32,216 bases of DNA from Paracoccus nototheniae (GTDB lineage Bacteria; Pseudomonadota; Alphaproteobacteria; Rhodobacterales; Rhodobacteraceae): contig NZ_RQRT01000052.1 in assembly GCF_004335005.1 (NCBI RefSeq), positions 1 to 32,216 of the forward strand, given 5' to 3'. A program made the position numbers and the translations under genes. This document shows positions 15,897-24,939 of the stretch, in pieces (within the stretch, counting starts at the first letter, position 1; every line of letters begins with the position of its first letter). Below the pieces are notes generated by a model. It did no database searches. It was not told where the DNA came from and saw only the letters and a program-made list of their open reading frames with translations.

Positions 15897-17003
15897 GTGC
15901 GCCGCTATGTATCCGGATCTGGTCTAGTGTCCCTTATACATGCGTCGCGTTGTGGAATGGCGACCCCGATTGCCGCCTGCGCTATTCTAGTAGGGGCGGG
16001 TCCGCTGTTGGCGCAAACCTCGCGCATACCCGACGACGCGGTGGGACTTGCGGTTGGGCTGGACGCGTTGCGCTGGCAGGGTAGCCTTGATCTGCATCAG
16101 GAATTCGCGGACTATGCTGCTATGGGGATCACTTGGCTGCGCACGGACCTGAACTGGGCGACCGTGCAGCGGGATGGACCCGACAGCTTCGACTGGAGCG
16201 AGATGGACCGGATCGCGGATCTAGCAGCGGCCCACGATATCAGCTTGCTACCGGTCGCCGGTTCGACCCCCAAATGGGCATGGCAAGATCCCGAAGGCCC
16301 CTCCCCTCCAAAAGATCCTGAGGCCTTTGAAAGGTTTATGCAGGCCGCCGTCTCGCGCTATTCGGCGCGGGGTATCGATACATGGGAAATCTGGAACGAA
16401 CCCAACTTACAAGGGCCCTTTCCTCCACAACCCGACGCTAAAGCCTTTGCTGTGCTGCTCAGGGCCGGGCATGCTGGGATCAAGGCTGCTGATCCAGAAG
16501 CCACCGTCATTCTGGGCGGGCTTGCCGCCGTGCGGCGCACCACTCTGTTAGGCCAGCCTGCGGCCATTGCCGCAACCGAATTTCTGGCGACGGTCTATGA
16601 CGAAGGAGCAGGTGATTCCTTCGATGCGCTTGGATTTCACCCCTATACGGGTGACGATCTTCCCGACCTTGAGGCCATGGACAATTCTTGGGCGATGATG
16701 GCAGGCCCCATCCGGGACATCATGATCGCGCATGGCGATGCCGACAAAAAGATCTGGATCACCGAATATGGCGCCCCGACCAATGAAAGCCATGGCGGCG
16801 TGTCTGAGGCAAGGCAAGCTGAAATGGTGACCGCAAGTGTTCAGTTAGCCCGGTCGACCGATTGGATTGGCCCGGTGTTCTGGTACGGTTATCGCGACCT
16901 GGATACGGATGTGACCGACCGCGAAAGTTGGTTTGGAATCATGACCATGAACGGGCGGGCAAAGCCTGCGCGACAGGCCTTGGAAAGCATCATTCTGCCC
17001 TGA
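15897..17003 (+). CDS. Secreted glycoside hydrolase (clan GH-A type)
   Basis: A 368-residue (beta/alpha)8 hydrolase with the two catalytic glutamates expected of clan A: E168 in WEIWNEPN (acid/base) and E290 in WITEYGAP (nucleophile), numbered from the GTG. FHPYTGDD (~245) is also typical of the GH39/GH5-like fold. A hydrophobic stretch (ATPIAACAILVGAGPLLAQ) looks like a Sec signal cleaved after LAQ or nearby. The start may be the GTG at 15897 or the ATG at 15957. It probably trims or releases the EPS in the periplasm or outside. It resembles the second hydrolase at 26117 in overall layout but has no type I secretion tail. The substrate cannot be told from sequence. Confidence 0.82.
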   Translation: MRRYVSGSGLVSLIHASRCGMATPIAACAILVGAGPLLAQTSRIPDDAVGLAVGLDALRWQGSLDLHQEFADYAAMGITWLRTDLNWATVQRDGPDSFDWSEMDRIADLAAAHDISLLPVAGSTPKWAWQDPEGPSPPKDPEAFERFMQAAVSRYSARGIDTWEIWNEPNLQGPFPPQPDAKAFAVLLRAGHAGIKAADPEATVILGGLAAVRRTTLLGQPAAIAATEFLATVYDEGAGDSFDALGFHPYTGDDLPDLEAMDNSWAMMAGPIRDIMIAHGDADKKIWITEYGAPTNESHGGVSEARQAEMVTASVQLARSTDWIGPVFWYGYRDLDTDVTDRESWFGIMTMNGRAKPARQALESIILP

Positions 17004-17512
17004 GATCCGGCCCATGGGGTCCGGTTCCAGCGCTACCTCGTCGTATGCGGCAAGATCGCGACGGATGACGGTGGTAGCCGCACTGCCTGGCCATCCATTT
17101 ATGCTCACACGATCTCGTGATCCCTATCCTGTATGGATCTCTGTGAGGTGCTGTCGTGTCGGTGGCGGGCGCTGACGGCAACCCTCGGAAAGCGCTTCGC
17201 CCAGCTACTACCTTAGAGAATTGGTTTGATATTAACTGGAACCTGTCTGTTTAATTTAGTAGTCGAGCGACCTGCCCTCAAGATCAGCAAGTAGTTGCCA
17301 GACCTGTATAAATCTTATCTATAGTCGGTCTTTATAACTAGCTGTAAATCAAAAATTTTTATATTTGCATAGATAAATGTACCTCACAGGTTGTGTTAAT
17401 AACATTTGCTCAGCTTGATTGGATCAAGTTAAGTAAACATATCAATGGGTAATCCGGAAGACAGTGCTATCCGATGACCAAGTGAGACGTGCAAAGTAAG
17501 GGTCTTTTGACT
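17004..17512. other. AT-rich upstream region of the initiating transferase
   Basis: About 510 bases without a convincing gene. The first 200 are GC-rich; from about 17210 to 17460 the sequence is markedly AT-rich (runs such as AAATTTTTATATTTGCATAG). This is a likely promoter and regulatory region for the ExoY-type gene and a natural target for the plasmid's H-NS-like protein. No specific operator could be identified. Confidence 0.45.
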
Positions 17513-18208
17513 ATGAACAATCTAGAAAAAATCAACAGCTGCAGAGCCCGGCAAGTCGGATCCTCCGCATCGCCTGCCCGCACAGCCAGACCGTCTTTGT
17601 ATTCGCAATACTTCAAAAGATATCTTGATATCATATTTACCGTGATTGTATTGCCTATTTTTATTCCTCTTATAATTGTATTGGCGGCGGCTATTTTCCT
17701 GTTGGACCAGAAAAATCCATTTTTTGCCCATAAGCGTGTCGGCCGAAACGGCAAGATTTTCAAATGCCTCAAGCTGCGCACCATGGTCGTGAATGCCGAA
17801 AACATTCTGCCGCAAATGCTGAACGCCTCGCCCGAGCGGCTTCGCGAATGGTCCGAGTCGCAAAAACTGACAGACGACCCGCGTGTGACCCGGATCGGCC
17901 GCTTTCTGAGAGCCACCAGCCTGGACGAGATTCCCCAATTGCTGAACGTCCTGAGCGGCGAGATGAGCCTGGTCGGCCCGCGTCCCATCGTGACCGATGA
18001 ACTGAAGCGCTATGGCCGCGGGGCCGCAAGCTATCTGCGGATGCGCCCCGGTGTGACCGGCATGTGGCAGACGACAGGCCGCAACGATGTATCATATGCC
18101 GAACGGGTTAGTATGGATATCGAATACGAACACAACATGTCATTGTGGACGGACTTGAAGATCATGGTGATGACCGTCGTAGCTATGCTGGCTAAGACCG
18201 GTCGCTAA
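17513..18208 (+). CDS. exoY: Initiating sugar-phosphate transferase (ExoY/WbaP type)
   Basis: A 231-residue polyprenyl-phosphate sugar-1-phosphate transferase that starts the repeat unit by putting the first sugar phosphate on undecaprenyl phosphate. One membrane segment (IFTVIVLPIFIPLIIVLAAAIFL, ~40-62) is followed by the catalytic part: KNPFFAHKRVGRNGKIFKCLKLRTM, then ATSLDEIPQLLNVLSGEMS with LVGPRPI, and PGVTGMWQ. The single helix and length match the short ExoY group. ATG 17513 has TAAGGG about 10 bases upstream; an upstream GTG (17489) is less likely. Its stop overlaps the stop of the convergent polymerase gene. The sugar (galactose or glucose) cannot be decided. Confidence 0.93.
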   Translation: MNNLEKINSCRARQVGSSASPARTARPSLYSQYFKRYLDIIFTVIVLPIFIPLIIVLAAAIFLLDQKNPFFAHKRVGRNGKIFKCLKLRTMVVNAENILPQMLNASPERLREWSESQKLTDDPRVTRIGRFLRATSLDEIPQLLNVLSGEMSLVGPRPIVTDELKRYGRGAASYLRMRPGVTGMWQTTGRNDVSYAERVSMDIEYEHNMSLWTDLKIMVMTVVAMLAKTGR

Positions 18209-19575
18209 CGTGGTCGCGACCACCACAGCGCTAGTCCAACCCCCAAGGCGATCCACCCCCCGAAGAACCGGAAGCTGTCGATGCTAGCACCCAGCATCAG
18301 CCAGCCCGTCAGCGTCATGGCGACGGCCAGGTGCAGCCGGCCCGCATAGCTTGATCCCGACGCCTGTAGGGCTGACCGCAGTAGCACGGGAACGATCATT
18401 GCCAGCCATATCAAGTATCCTAGAAAGCCTGTCTCGGCCAACATCCTGACATGCAGGGAGTAGGCCGGCGGCCAGGACAGACCCTTGTCGGCAGCCGTTG
18501 CATAGCTCTGGACCTCCCAGCTGCGGAGATCCTCGGCCCGGATATGGTTGGGATAGTGAAACCCGTACTGACCCAGTCCGACGCCTAAAACCGGTTTGCC
18601 TTCGAACATCGACAGTCCTGCGCGGATGGCTGCAAGGCGGGTGACGTTCGAGACATTCTCGGACACGCCCGGCGTCGGGTCGATCAGCCCGTCCATGCTG
18701 CCATAGCGCACCAGGTTGCTACCCTTTTCCAGAACGGATTTTTGGACGTCAGGGATCATCATCATCACCATGATGGCCAGCCCGGCAACCGTCGCGCCAT
18801 GGATGAAGAAATCCTTGCGATGCCGGAAATAGCCCAGCATGAACAGGATCATTTGGATCGCGATCACTAGCATCGCCGTACGCGATTGGGCCAGAACGAT
18901 CAGCACGATGACCAGCACGGTCACCAGTGCCACCCGCCTGCCGCTGCCCTGCGTAATAGCAAAGGGAAAAATGAAGGTCAGCATGACCGCCGCCCACGAG
19001 GATTCGAAGGCGGTTGCGCGCAGTCGGTCGGCGTAGAATTCACTGGTCTCGGCGTGGATGACGACGGACATGGCCTCATACCCCTGAGTGAGGCCGGGAA
19101 GGTTCATCCAGCTTCCCACCTCGAAGAGGGCAACCCCGCTCATCAGCAGAAGCGCGATCCAGGCTCCCTGCGAGATTGCGGGCAGTCCTCCGCGAATCGC
19201 GAAGTTGAAAAACATCAGAACCACCAGCGGGCCAAGCGCGACAGCCATGGCCTGCGTGATCACGCGGCTCATCCCCGAGCGACCCTTGAACCAAACGGTC
19301 GAAATTTCGGAGAAATTATCGACCACGCCCAGAATGATGACTAACATAAAGGCCAAGGTCAGGATAAAAAACGTTCGCGGGATGGCTAGGTGGCTAGGCT
19401 GGACCAGAAAGTAAAGAATTGCCAGAGGCAGGACATAGACGAAGCCGTCCTTGGACAGCTCGCCCACCGGCAGAAGCGGCATCAGATCGTTGAAGATGGT
19501 CGCGACGATCAAGATGATGATCAGGGGGGCCGCCCTGACTGCGGCGACCGGCATAGGGCGGGCAAAGGCCGACAC
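18205..19575 (-). CDS. wzy: O-antigen ligase/polymerase-like membrane protein (Wzy)
   Basis: A 456-residue membrane protein with about 12 helices and a large periplasmic loop (residues ~295-390) containing GVGLGQYGFHYPN and LHVRMLAETGFLGYLIWL, the usual signature of the Wzy/WaaL/RfaL domain. In this cluster it is best read as the polymerase that joins flipped repeat units. The start is GTG 19575, sharing a base with the TAG stop of the upstream glycosyltransferase (TAGTG). The 34 extra in-frame codons further upstream lie inside that gene and look like out-of-frame sequence. It is the last gene of a five-gene minus-strand operon. Confidence 0.88.
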   Translation of the reverse strand: MSAFARPMPVAAVRAAPLIIILIVATIFNDLMPLLPVGELSKDGFVYVLPLAILYFLVQPSHLAIPRTFFILTLAFMLVIILGVVDNFSEISTVWFKGRSGMSRVITQAMAVALGPLVVLMFFNFAIRGGLPAISQGAWIALLLMSGVALFEVGSWMNLPGLTQGYEAMSVVIHAETSEFYADRLRATAFESSWAAVMLTFIFPFAITQGSGRRVALVTVLVIVLIVLAQSRTAMLVIAIQMILFMLGYFRHRKDFFIHGATVAGLAIMVMMMIPDVQKSVLEKGSNLVRYGSMDGLIDPTPGVSENVSNVTRLAAIRAGLSMFEGKPVLGVGLGQYGFHYPNHIRAEDLRSWEVQSYATAADKGLSWPPAYSLHVRMLAETGFLGYLIWLAMIVPVLLRSALQASGSSYAGRLHLAVAMTLTGWLMLGASIDSFRFFGGWIALGVGLALWWSRPR

Positions 19576-20375
19576 TATTTCCAGGCCTTCTTCTTGATGG
19601 CGGTCAGCCAGGTGAAGGGGATCGCCATGAATACCAACGTGCGCGCCAGTCCCGCCCAGGCATGCGGATCGCTCCACTGGAAATAGTCGCGCTGGACCCG
19701 CATGCGCGAAACTAGGTTCTGCTTGCGTCTCGCCGCGGTCGTCCCTGTTTCGCTGACGGTATACTGCGTCAGCACCTCGGGGATATTGGCAAGACGCCAG
19801 CGACGGCCCATGCGCACAAACAGATCGTAATCCTCGGCCGTCTTGTAGCGGTCGGAATAAAGGCCGATCTCGCGCAGAGCCTCTGCCCGGATCATGATCG
19901 TCGGATGCAGCAGCGCGGGAACATAGCGCTGATGGCGCAGCATCCGTTCATGCTCGATGGGAAAGCGGAGGGTGAACAGATAGGCGCCGTCGTCATTCAC
20001 GCAGCGCGCCCATGTGCCGACCATGCCGACATCAGTCCGGTCGTGCAGAAGTTCGATCTGACGCTCGAACCGCCCGGGCAGCGGCAGGTCGCCGCAATCC
20101 AGCCGGGCGATGAAACGATGGTCCCGCGCCAGAATTGTCTCCAGCCCTGCATTCAGGGCATGTTCGATGCCTTGATTGCGATCCAGGCGCTGCAGCGTCA
20201 CGTCGTGTCGGCCATAGCGGGCATCGCAGCGAATCGGCACGGGCGAGCCGTCATCCACCACGACGATGTCGAAGGGGTGGTTCATCTGGCCCAACACCTC
20301 CAGTGTGCGGACAAGGCCCGCCTGATCCTTGTAGGCGGGAATGAGGACACAAAGTTCTGGCAGGAATCCCGTCAC
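19575..20375 (-). CDS. Family 2 glycosyltransferase
   Basis: A 266-residue GT-A fold enzyme that adds a sugar to the lipid-linked repeat unit. It shows the nucleotide-sugar region LCVLIPAYKDQAGLVRTLE and IVVVDDGSP, then ARLDCGDLPLPGRFERQ in place of the usual D-x-D (here D-C-G-D), and TAEDYDLFVRMGRRW (ED catalytic base region). The C-terminal 40 residues contain a hydrophobic, possibly membrane-associated segment (LARTLVFMAIPFTWL). The start GTG 20375 is fixed by GGGAGG 7 bases upstream; it sits one base after the Wzz stop. A GTG at 20393 is possible but has no ribosome site. Sugar and linkage unknown. Confidence 0.88.
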   Translation of the reverse strand: MTGFLPELCVLIPAYKDQAGLVRTLEVLGQMNHPFDIVVVDDGSPVPIRCDARYGRHDVTLQRLDRNQGIEHALNAGLETILARDHRFIARLDCGDLPLPGRFERQIELLHDRTDVGMVGTWARCVNDDGAYLFTLRFPIEHERMLRHQRYVPALLHPTIMIRAEALREIGLYSDRYKTAEDYDLFVRMGRRWRLANIPEVLTQYTVSETGTTAARRKQNLVSRMRVQRDYFQWSDPHAWAGLARTLVFMAIPFTWLTAIKKKAWK

Positions 20376-20376
20376 T

Positions 20377-21420
20377 TCAGACCCTCCCAGCACGGCGCTG
20401 GCGGCGACCGTTGCGCAAGATGGCCAGCGACAATCCCACCAGGAAACCGGCCATCAGGCCCAATGCCAGAATGACCGGCTTGGCGTTGAAGCCGGCAGGC
20501 TCCAGCGGAACGATCGCCGGCGCAAACAGCTGCACCGTCAATTCAGGCGCGCCGATCCGGCTTTGAACCTGACGGTGTTCAAGCAGCAGACGTTCATATA
20601 CCGCGCCCGTCGCATCGACTTCGCGCTCCGCCTCGCGTTGCTGGGCATAGGTATCAGCGCTCACCTCGATGGCCTCATCCTGCCGCTGGCCGGTCAGGGC
20701 CCCGAAGCGCATCGACAACAGTTTGCCCTCTTCCCGGGTCATCTGCGCACGACGCTCGGCATCGCGAAGGCTGGCGGTAAGCTCCTCAATCTCACGATCG
20801 AGGTTTTCCAGCATCTGGCGATACACATTAACCCTCAGATCGGAGCGCGAGGTCAGATAGCCCTGCGCTACCGCGTTCGAGACAGCGGCCGAAAGTTCGG
20901 GGCTTTCCGAACTGTAGCTGATGTCGATCACATAGGACCGACCGCTATGAGCCACGTCCAGATTGCTTGATATATGCTGGATCAACAGGGCCCGCTGCAT
21001 GACATCGTCGCCCGCCGCCTCGGGCGGAAATTCGAAGGTAGCGGCCAGTCGGGCCTGCATGTCGGGCGACAAGGCGTCATAAGCATGATCTAGTGCGATC
21101 GGCGTGTCCACCGTTTCGACGATGGTCGCCGTGGCCGAGTCCTGTGGCGTGAACTGCGCCTGGGTGTCGCTTTCGGCCACGATCCCGGCACGCGCGGCGT
21201 CCGAAATCAGCTTGGCCGTAGCGGAATAAGTCAAAGGCATATTCTTGGCCGCCACAAAGGCCCCGCCGCCGGCCATGGCAGTGAGCAGGACGATCAGGAA
21301 GGGGCTGTGCCGGGCGGCGCTGAAGACGTCGCCCATGGTGAAACTGGAAGCCGGCCGTGCGACATCACGATCGTGGTCTGTCAGCATTAGCCGTTCACGG
21401 GTACTGTTTAACTGGTTCAT
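20377..21420 (-). CDS. Wzz/ExoP-N polysaccharide co-polymerase without kinase domain
   Basis: A 347-residue inner-membrane protein that sets chain length and links polymerisation with export. The N-terminal helix is FLIVLLTAMAGGGAFVAA (~41-58). A long periplasmic coiled-coil region follows (~195-290, LDREIEELTASLRDAERRAQM..). The C-terminal helix (PVILALGLMAGFLVGLSLAIL, ~316-336) is followed directly by a basic tail NGRRQRRAGRV. ExoP/Wzc proteins normally continue into a tyrosine autokinase of about 250 residues; here none is present, and none is encoded elsewhere in the window. The start ATG overlaps the stop of the export gene by 4 bp (ATGA). Confidence 0.88.
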   Translation of the reverse strand: MNQLNSTRERLMLTDHDRDVARPASSFTMGDVFSAARHSPFLIVLLTAMAGGGAFVAAKNMPLTYSATAKLISDAARAGIVAESDTQAQFTPQDSATATIVETVDTPIALDHAYDALSPDMQARLAATFEFPPEAAGDDVMQRALLIQHISSNLDVAHSGRSYVIDISYSSESPELSAAVSNAVAQGYLTSRSDLRVNVYRQMLENLDREIEELTASLRDAERRAQMTREEGKLLSMRFGALTGQRQDEAIEVSADTYAQQREAEREVDATGAVYERLLLEHRQVQSRIGAPELTVQLFAPAIVPLEPAGFNAKPVILALGLMAGFLVGLSLAILRNGRRQRRAGRV

Positions 21421-22685
21421 CGGTTAGCCCTATGCTGTGAACTGCGAGGGGTGGTTTCGTCCAGTTCCGACGTCACCGTCGGGGCAGCAGCAGGCCCCAT
21501 GCCGGTAGAGACACCGAAATAGCTGTCGGGCAGCTTGACCTCGACCAGATCGCCGGGCCGAAGCATCGTACCTTCGGTCGCCGGGACCGGCATTTCCTGC
21601 CCGTCCTCGGTTTGTCGGTATACGGTAACGGTCAGGTCGCCATCTCCTGCTATCCCAAGCTGCACCAGTTGTGCCATGCTGCCTTTCAGCGAGGCCTCAA
21701 GCGTCGCGATCTCTGTCATGACCGCTTCCACTTCAGCCTCGAGCGCTGCGGCGCGGCGGGCGTCGTGACGATCTAGTTCGTGAAGCGCCGCAGCCCGCTG
21801 TCTTTCGACATCCGCGGCATCGGCATCGGTTTCGGCCAGGTTGCCCTGTAACTGGATCAGCGTCCGATATTCCTCCGAGACGCGGGTCTGCGGGGTCAGG
21901 CCGCGCTTCTGCATTTCGCTGTAGCGGGTCGCCTCTTCGGTCTGCTGATCGACCAAATTCTTCTGATATTCGCGCTGCACGGCCAGCCGTGCAATCCGGT
22001 CGTCGATGATCTCAAGGTCGCGTTGTAGGAACTGCTTTTGCTGCACACTCTCCTCACGCGCGGCAGCTAGCAGCCGGTTGGCCAAGGCAAGGACCGGCGC
22101 CGTATCGCCCCCCCCAAGAGAGGGCAGATCGGCAACGGTCAGCTCTGCCAGACCTTCTAGTTCGGCCTGCGCCCGTGCAAGCGCCGCATGGCGCGAGACA
22201 AGCTCGGCCGCGGCGGATTCGGCATCGGCGCCCAAGGCGGCCGCCGCCCCCATGGCTGGCCGCAACGCCCCGAGGCCTCCGGCCAGGGCGATCGCACGCC
22301 GGACGGTCATGTCCTGATCATAGGGAATGGCCCCTGGTTCCGCGACATCGCCCCCAATGACGACCGGACGGACGGTGACGATGCCCACCGTCACCTGCGC
22401 CTCCAGCATGATCTCCAGTCCGGTCAAGCGCTGCTGGATCAGCCCGCCGATCTGATCGGCGGTCCGACCGGCGACATGCACCTGTCCAAGCGGCGGAAAG
22501 GCAATCGCACCATCGACGTTCACGATGGCCTCGCGAGTCAGTTCCGGCACGCGAAACACGAGGATTTCAAGCGTTTCGCCTGGCGATACGACATGCTCTT
22601 GCGCGCCGGCTGCTCCCCCCAAGACTAGCAAGCATCCCATCGCCTTCGCAAGCCGCAGGGTCCGGGGCCCGACAATGTCCACCAT
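21417..22685 (-). CDS. Polysaccharide export protein (Wza/ExoF-like, SLBB)
   Basis: A 422-residue periplasmic/outer-membrane export protein. The signal peptide (LAKAMGCLLVLGGAAGA, probable cleavage before QEHVV near residue 29) lacks the lipobox Cys of true Wza. The Poly_export domain is at ~30-105 (VSPGETLEILVFRVPELTREAIVNVDGAIAFPPLGQV), followed by an SLBB-like domain (~105-150, VVIGGDVAEPGAIPYDQDMTVRRAIALAGG). The rest is a long coiled coil (~170-350) and a small C-terminal beta region. This arrangement is that of ExoF/VpsM-like proteins. The Shine-Dalgarno AAGGA overlaps the end of the upstream glycosyltransferase gene, 7 bp away. Confidence 0.87.
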   Translation of the reverse strand: MVDIVGPRTLRLAKAMGCLLVLGGAAGAQEHVVSPGETLEILVFRVPELTREAIVNVDGAIAFPPLGQVHVAGRTADQIGGLIQQRLTGLEIMLEAQVTVGIVTVRPVVIGGDVAEPGAIPYDQDMTVRRAIALAGGLGALRPAMGAAAALGADAESAAAELVSRHAALARAQAELEGLAELTVADLPSLGGGDTAPVLALANRLLAAAREESVQQKQFLQRDLEIIDDRIARLAVQREYQKNLVDQQTEEATRYSEMQKRGLTPQTRVSEEYRTLIQLQGNLAETDADAADVERQRAAALHELDRHDARRAAALEAEVEAVMTEIATLEASLKGSMAQLVQLGIAGDGDLTVTVYRQTEDGQEMPVPATEGTMLRPGDLVEVKLPDSYFGVSTGMGPAAAPTVTSELDETTPRSSQHRANR

Positions 22686-22692
22686 CTGTATA

Positions 22693-23757
22693 TCAGTCCT
22701 TTTTTAATTTCAGATGTTGGCATGTGATCGATGGCGTCACGGGCACCTGCGCGGCGTCGCACAGAGATTTGGCGCGTGCATCCAGATCCCGCCATCTTTG
22801 ACGGGCCGAGCGCAGCGCGACATTCGTGGCGCGCCCATGCCCCACATAGCCGCGATAGGCCGTGCGAAGCCATTTATAAACCCGGGGCCCGCTCAACATG
22901 GCAAGGGCTCGGCGCGCGGATTCCCGCAGGCAAACCGGAGGGTTCAACGTGTTGGCCAAGGCCACGAAGCCCTCCCGCCGCCGACCCGCATCGGCCAGAC
23001 GCCAGACGCGGTCCTGCAGGTGATACCCGCTTCGCGCGGCAGGTGACCAATCGCCCGACTCGCGCTGATACCAGGCGTAGGATCGGTCCGCCGTCTCGCG
23101 TCCCGTGGTGACGCGACCATCCTCGAGGGTTTCATCCTTGATGATGCCCGGTTCCTGATCGATGTGGAATCCGACGCCGGCACGGCTCATGCGCATTGCA
23201 AGATCGGTATCCTGGTTCACCCTGAGATCCTCGTTCCAGGGGTAAGCACGGACCAGATCCACGGGGACGCACATCATCGAGGTTTGGACCCGCCCCATGT
23301 CGCGATACACATACTCGATCAGGCTGCTGCCCGTCTTCCATTCCGGCTGGAAGGGCTTTTGAACCTCGCCGTCGTCATGCAGCAGCGCGGAACTCACCAG
23401 AATGGTGCGATCATTGTCGTCGCGGCTGTAGAAAGCTTGCAGGCGCAGGCCCCGTCCTGGCATCCAGACATCGTCCGAATCCAGAAAGCAGACATGGGTT
23501 CCGGTGCACTCTCGCGCGCCCCGATTGCGCGCAGCGCCGCCCCCAGAATGCGTCGTCTGACGAAAGATCATGACGCCCATGGTTTCCAGCATCCCATATT
23601 CCACGCTGAGATCCATATCAGAGCAATCATCGACGACGATTATTTCTGATACCTGGCTATTTTCCAGTACGGACAATACCGCGCGAACAACCTGTATCCG
23701 ACGATTTCTATTAGGGATTACAACTGATATTCGAAAATTCGGGCCCTTACCCACCAT
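22693..23757 (-). CDS. Family 2 glycosyltransferase
   Basis: A 354-residue GT2 enzyme, first gene of the five-gene minus-strand EPS operon. The GT-A core occupies residues ~8-220: ISVVIPNRNRRIQVVRAVLS, EIIVVDDCSD, GGGAARNRGA, then FLDSDDVWMP (D-x-D metal site), and NQDTDLAMRMSRAG as the acceptor/base region. The C-terminal 130 residues are basic and helical, of unknown role. It looks like a paralogue of the divergent neighbour at 23983, sharing the order of VQTSMMCVP/MQTSTLVVP and the following loop. ATG 23757 starts the protein; the region upstream is shared with that neighbour. Confidence 0.88.
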   Translation of the reverse strand: MVGKGPNFRISVVIPNRNRRIQVVRAVLSVLENSQVSEIIVVDDCSDMDLSVEYGMLETMGVMIFRQTTHSGGGAARNRGARECTGTHVCFLDSDDVWMPGRGLRLQAFYSRDDNDRTILVSSALLHDDGEVQKPFQPEWKTGSSLIEYVYRDMGRVQTSMMCVPVDLVRAYPWNEDLRVNQDTDLAMRMSRAGVGFHIDQEPGIIKDETLEDGRVTTGRETADRSYAWYQRESGDWSPAARSGYHLQDRVWRLADAGRRREGFVALANTLNPPVCLRESARRALAMLSGPRVYKWLRTAYRGYVGHGRATNVALRSARQRWRDLDARAKSLCDAAQVPVTPSITCQHLKLKKD

Positions 23758-23982
23758 AATGCAACTCGTAATTGTATAAAACTGCAGGCGCGCGGGGATA
23801 TTTACGACCCGCCGCTACTCTATCCAATTTGATCGGAATACGGTAGCCTTGGTAGCGCCGAAATCAGTGTTTTTATATGAACAAAACGCTACTAGCGGTC
23901 GCGGTCGTATTGCGCGGCGATCATTGCGCCCGCCTTGTAATATGATACAGGGTCGGGCGTTAACATAGAGGCGGGCTCTGGC
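23758..23982. promoter_or_regulatory. Divergent EPS promoter region
   Basis: The 225 bases between two divergent glycosyltransferase genes must hold the promoters of the five-gene minus-strand operon and of the two-gene plus-strand operon. It has AT-rich patches (TAATTGTATAAAAC near 23770, GTTTTTATATGAAC near 23870) within GC-rich sequence. No consensus operator was recognised. Confidence 0.5.
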
Positions 23983-24939
23983 ATGGATCAGCAAAATCAA
24001 GACCCGATGCCGGAGGACGCGGCAGAGACGCCGCAATTACCTTTCTCAATTATCATTCCGGCTTATAACAGAGAGGGCCAGGTCGGTCGCGCCATCGCAT
24101 CCTGTCTGGTGCAAAGCTGCCCGGATTTCGAGATCATCGTCGTGGACGATGGATCACGCGACGGGACAGCGCAGGCAGTCGAGGCGATGTCCGATCCCAG
24201 GATCAGATGCATCCGCCAGATCAATGCGGGCGCCTCGGCGGCACGCAACACCGGGGCTCGGGCGGCGCGGGGGAATCATCTCGCCTTTCTTGATTCGGAT
24301 GACGAATTTCTGCCCCACAAGCTGAAACGCATGTCCGCGGCAATTAGGGCCGATGATCAGCCCGACCGCACGGTCTGGTATTCACCGCTGTTCTTTGACC
24401 GGGGCACGGGCGGGCGAATGATCAAGCCGTCGCGTGCCATCGGTCCGGATGAACCGGTCGGCGATTACCTTTTCGCCGATGATGGGCTGATGCAGACCTC
24501 GACCCTTGTGGTTCCGCGCATGCTCTTCGACCGTGTCGGCTTTGACGATAGCCTGCGCTGCCTTGAGGACCTTGATCTGTGCCTGCGTCTGGAAGAGGCG
24601 GGCGCGCGTTTTCGCATGATCGAAGAACCGGTGGTAATCTGGTATGACGACCGCCCCGACGGCAGGCTCAGCTATACCACGTCGCAGGGTGAGATCGACG
24701 AATGGGCGGCACGACAAAAGTCCCGTCTATCGCCGCGCGCGATGCACGGATACCTGGCCCGGTTCCTTGTCCCCCAGATCGTGCGGTCCCGGCCTCTGCG
24801 CGCCGTGTCGCTGGTCGCGGCGGCGGTCAAGCATGGTGGGCTTGCGCCGGGCCGGGCGGCGACGCTTCTGGCACGTGGGGTCGCACCGGGCGCCTATGGC
24901 CATCTGCGCGATGCCCTGACCCGGTCGCGCCGTGGCTAA
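23983..24939 (+). CDS. Family 2 glycosyltransferase
   Basis: A 318-residue GT2 enzyme. After a polar N-terminus it shows FSIIIPAYNREGQVGRAIAS (~22-42), EIIVVDDGSRDGT, GASAARNTGARAARG, FLDSDDEFLPHKL (D-x-D metal site, ~103-115), and LEDLDLCLRLEEAG (acid region, ~192-205). The C-terminus is basic and helical. It probably adds one sugar of the repeat unit on the cytoplasmic face. It begins the plus-strand operon and overlaps the next gene by 8 bp. It is the divergent paralogue of the gene at 22693. Confidence 0.88.
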   Translation: MDQQNQDPMPEDAAETPQLPFSIIIPAYNREGQVGRAIASCLVQSCPDFEIIVVDDGSRDGTAQAVEAMSDPRIRCIRQINAGASAARNTGARAARGNHLAFLDSDDEFLPHKLKRMSAAIRADDQPDRTVWYSPLFFDRGTGGRMIKPSRAIGPDEPVGDYLFADDGLMQTSTLVVPRMLFDRVGFDDSLRCLEDLDLCLRLEEAGARFRMIEEPVVIWYDDRPDGRLSYTTSQGEIDEWAARQKSRLSPRAMHGYLARFLVPQIVRSRPLRAVSLVAAAVKHGGLAPGRAATLLARGVAPGAYGHLRDALTRSRRG

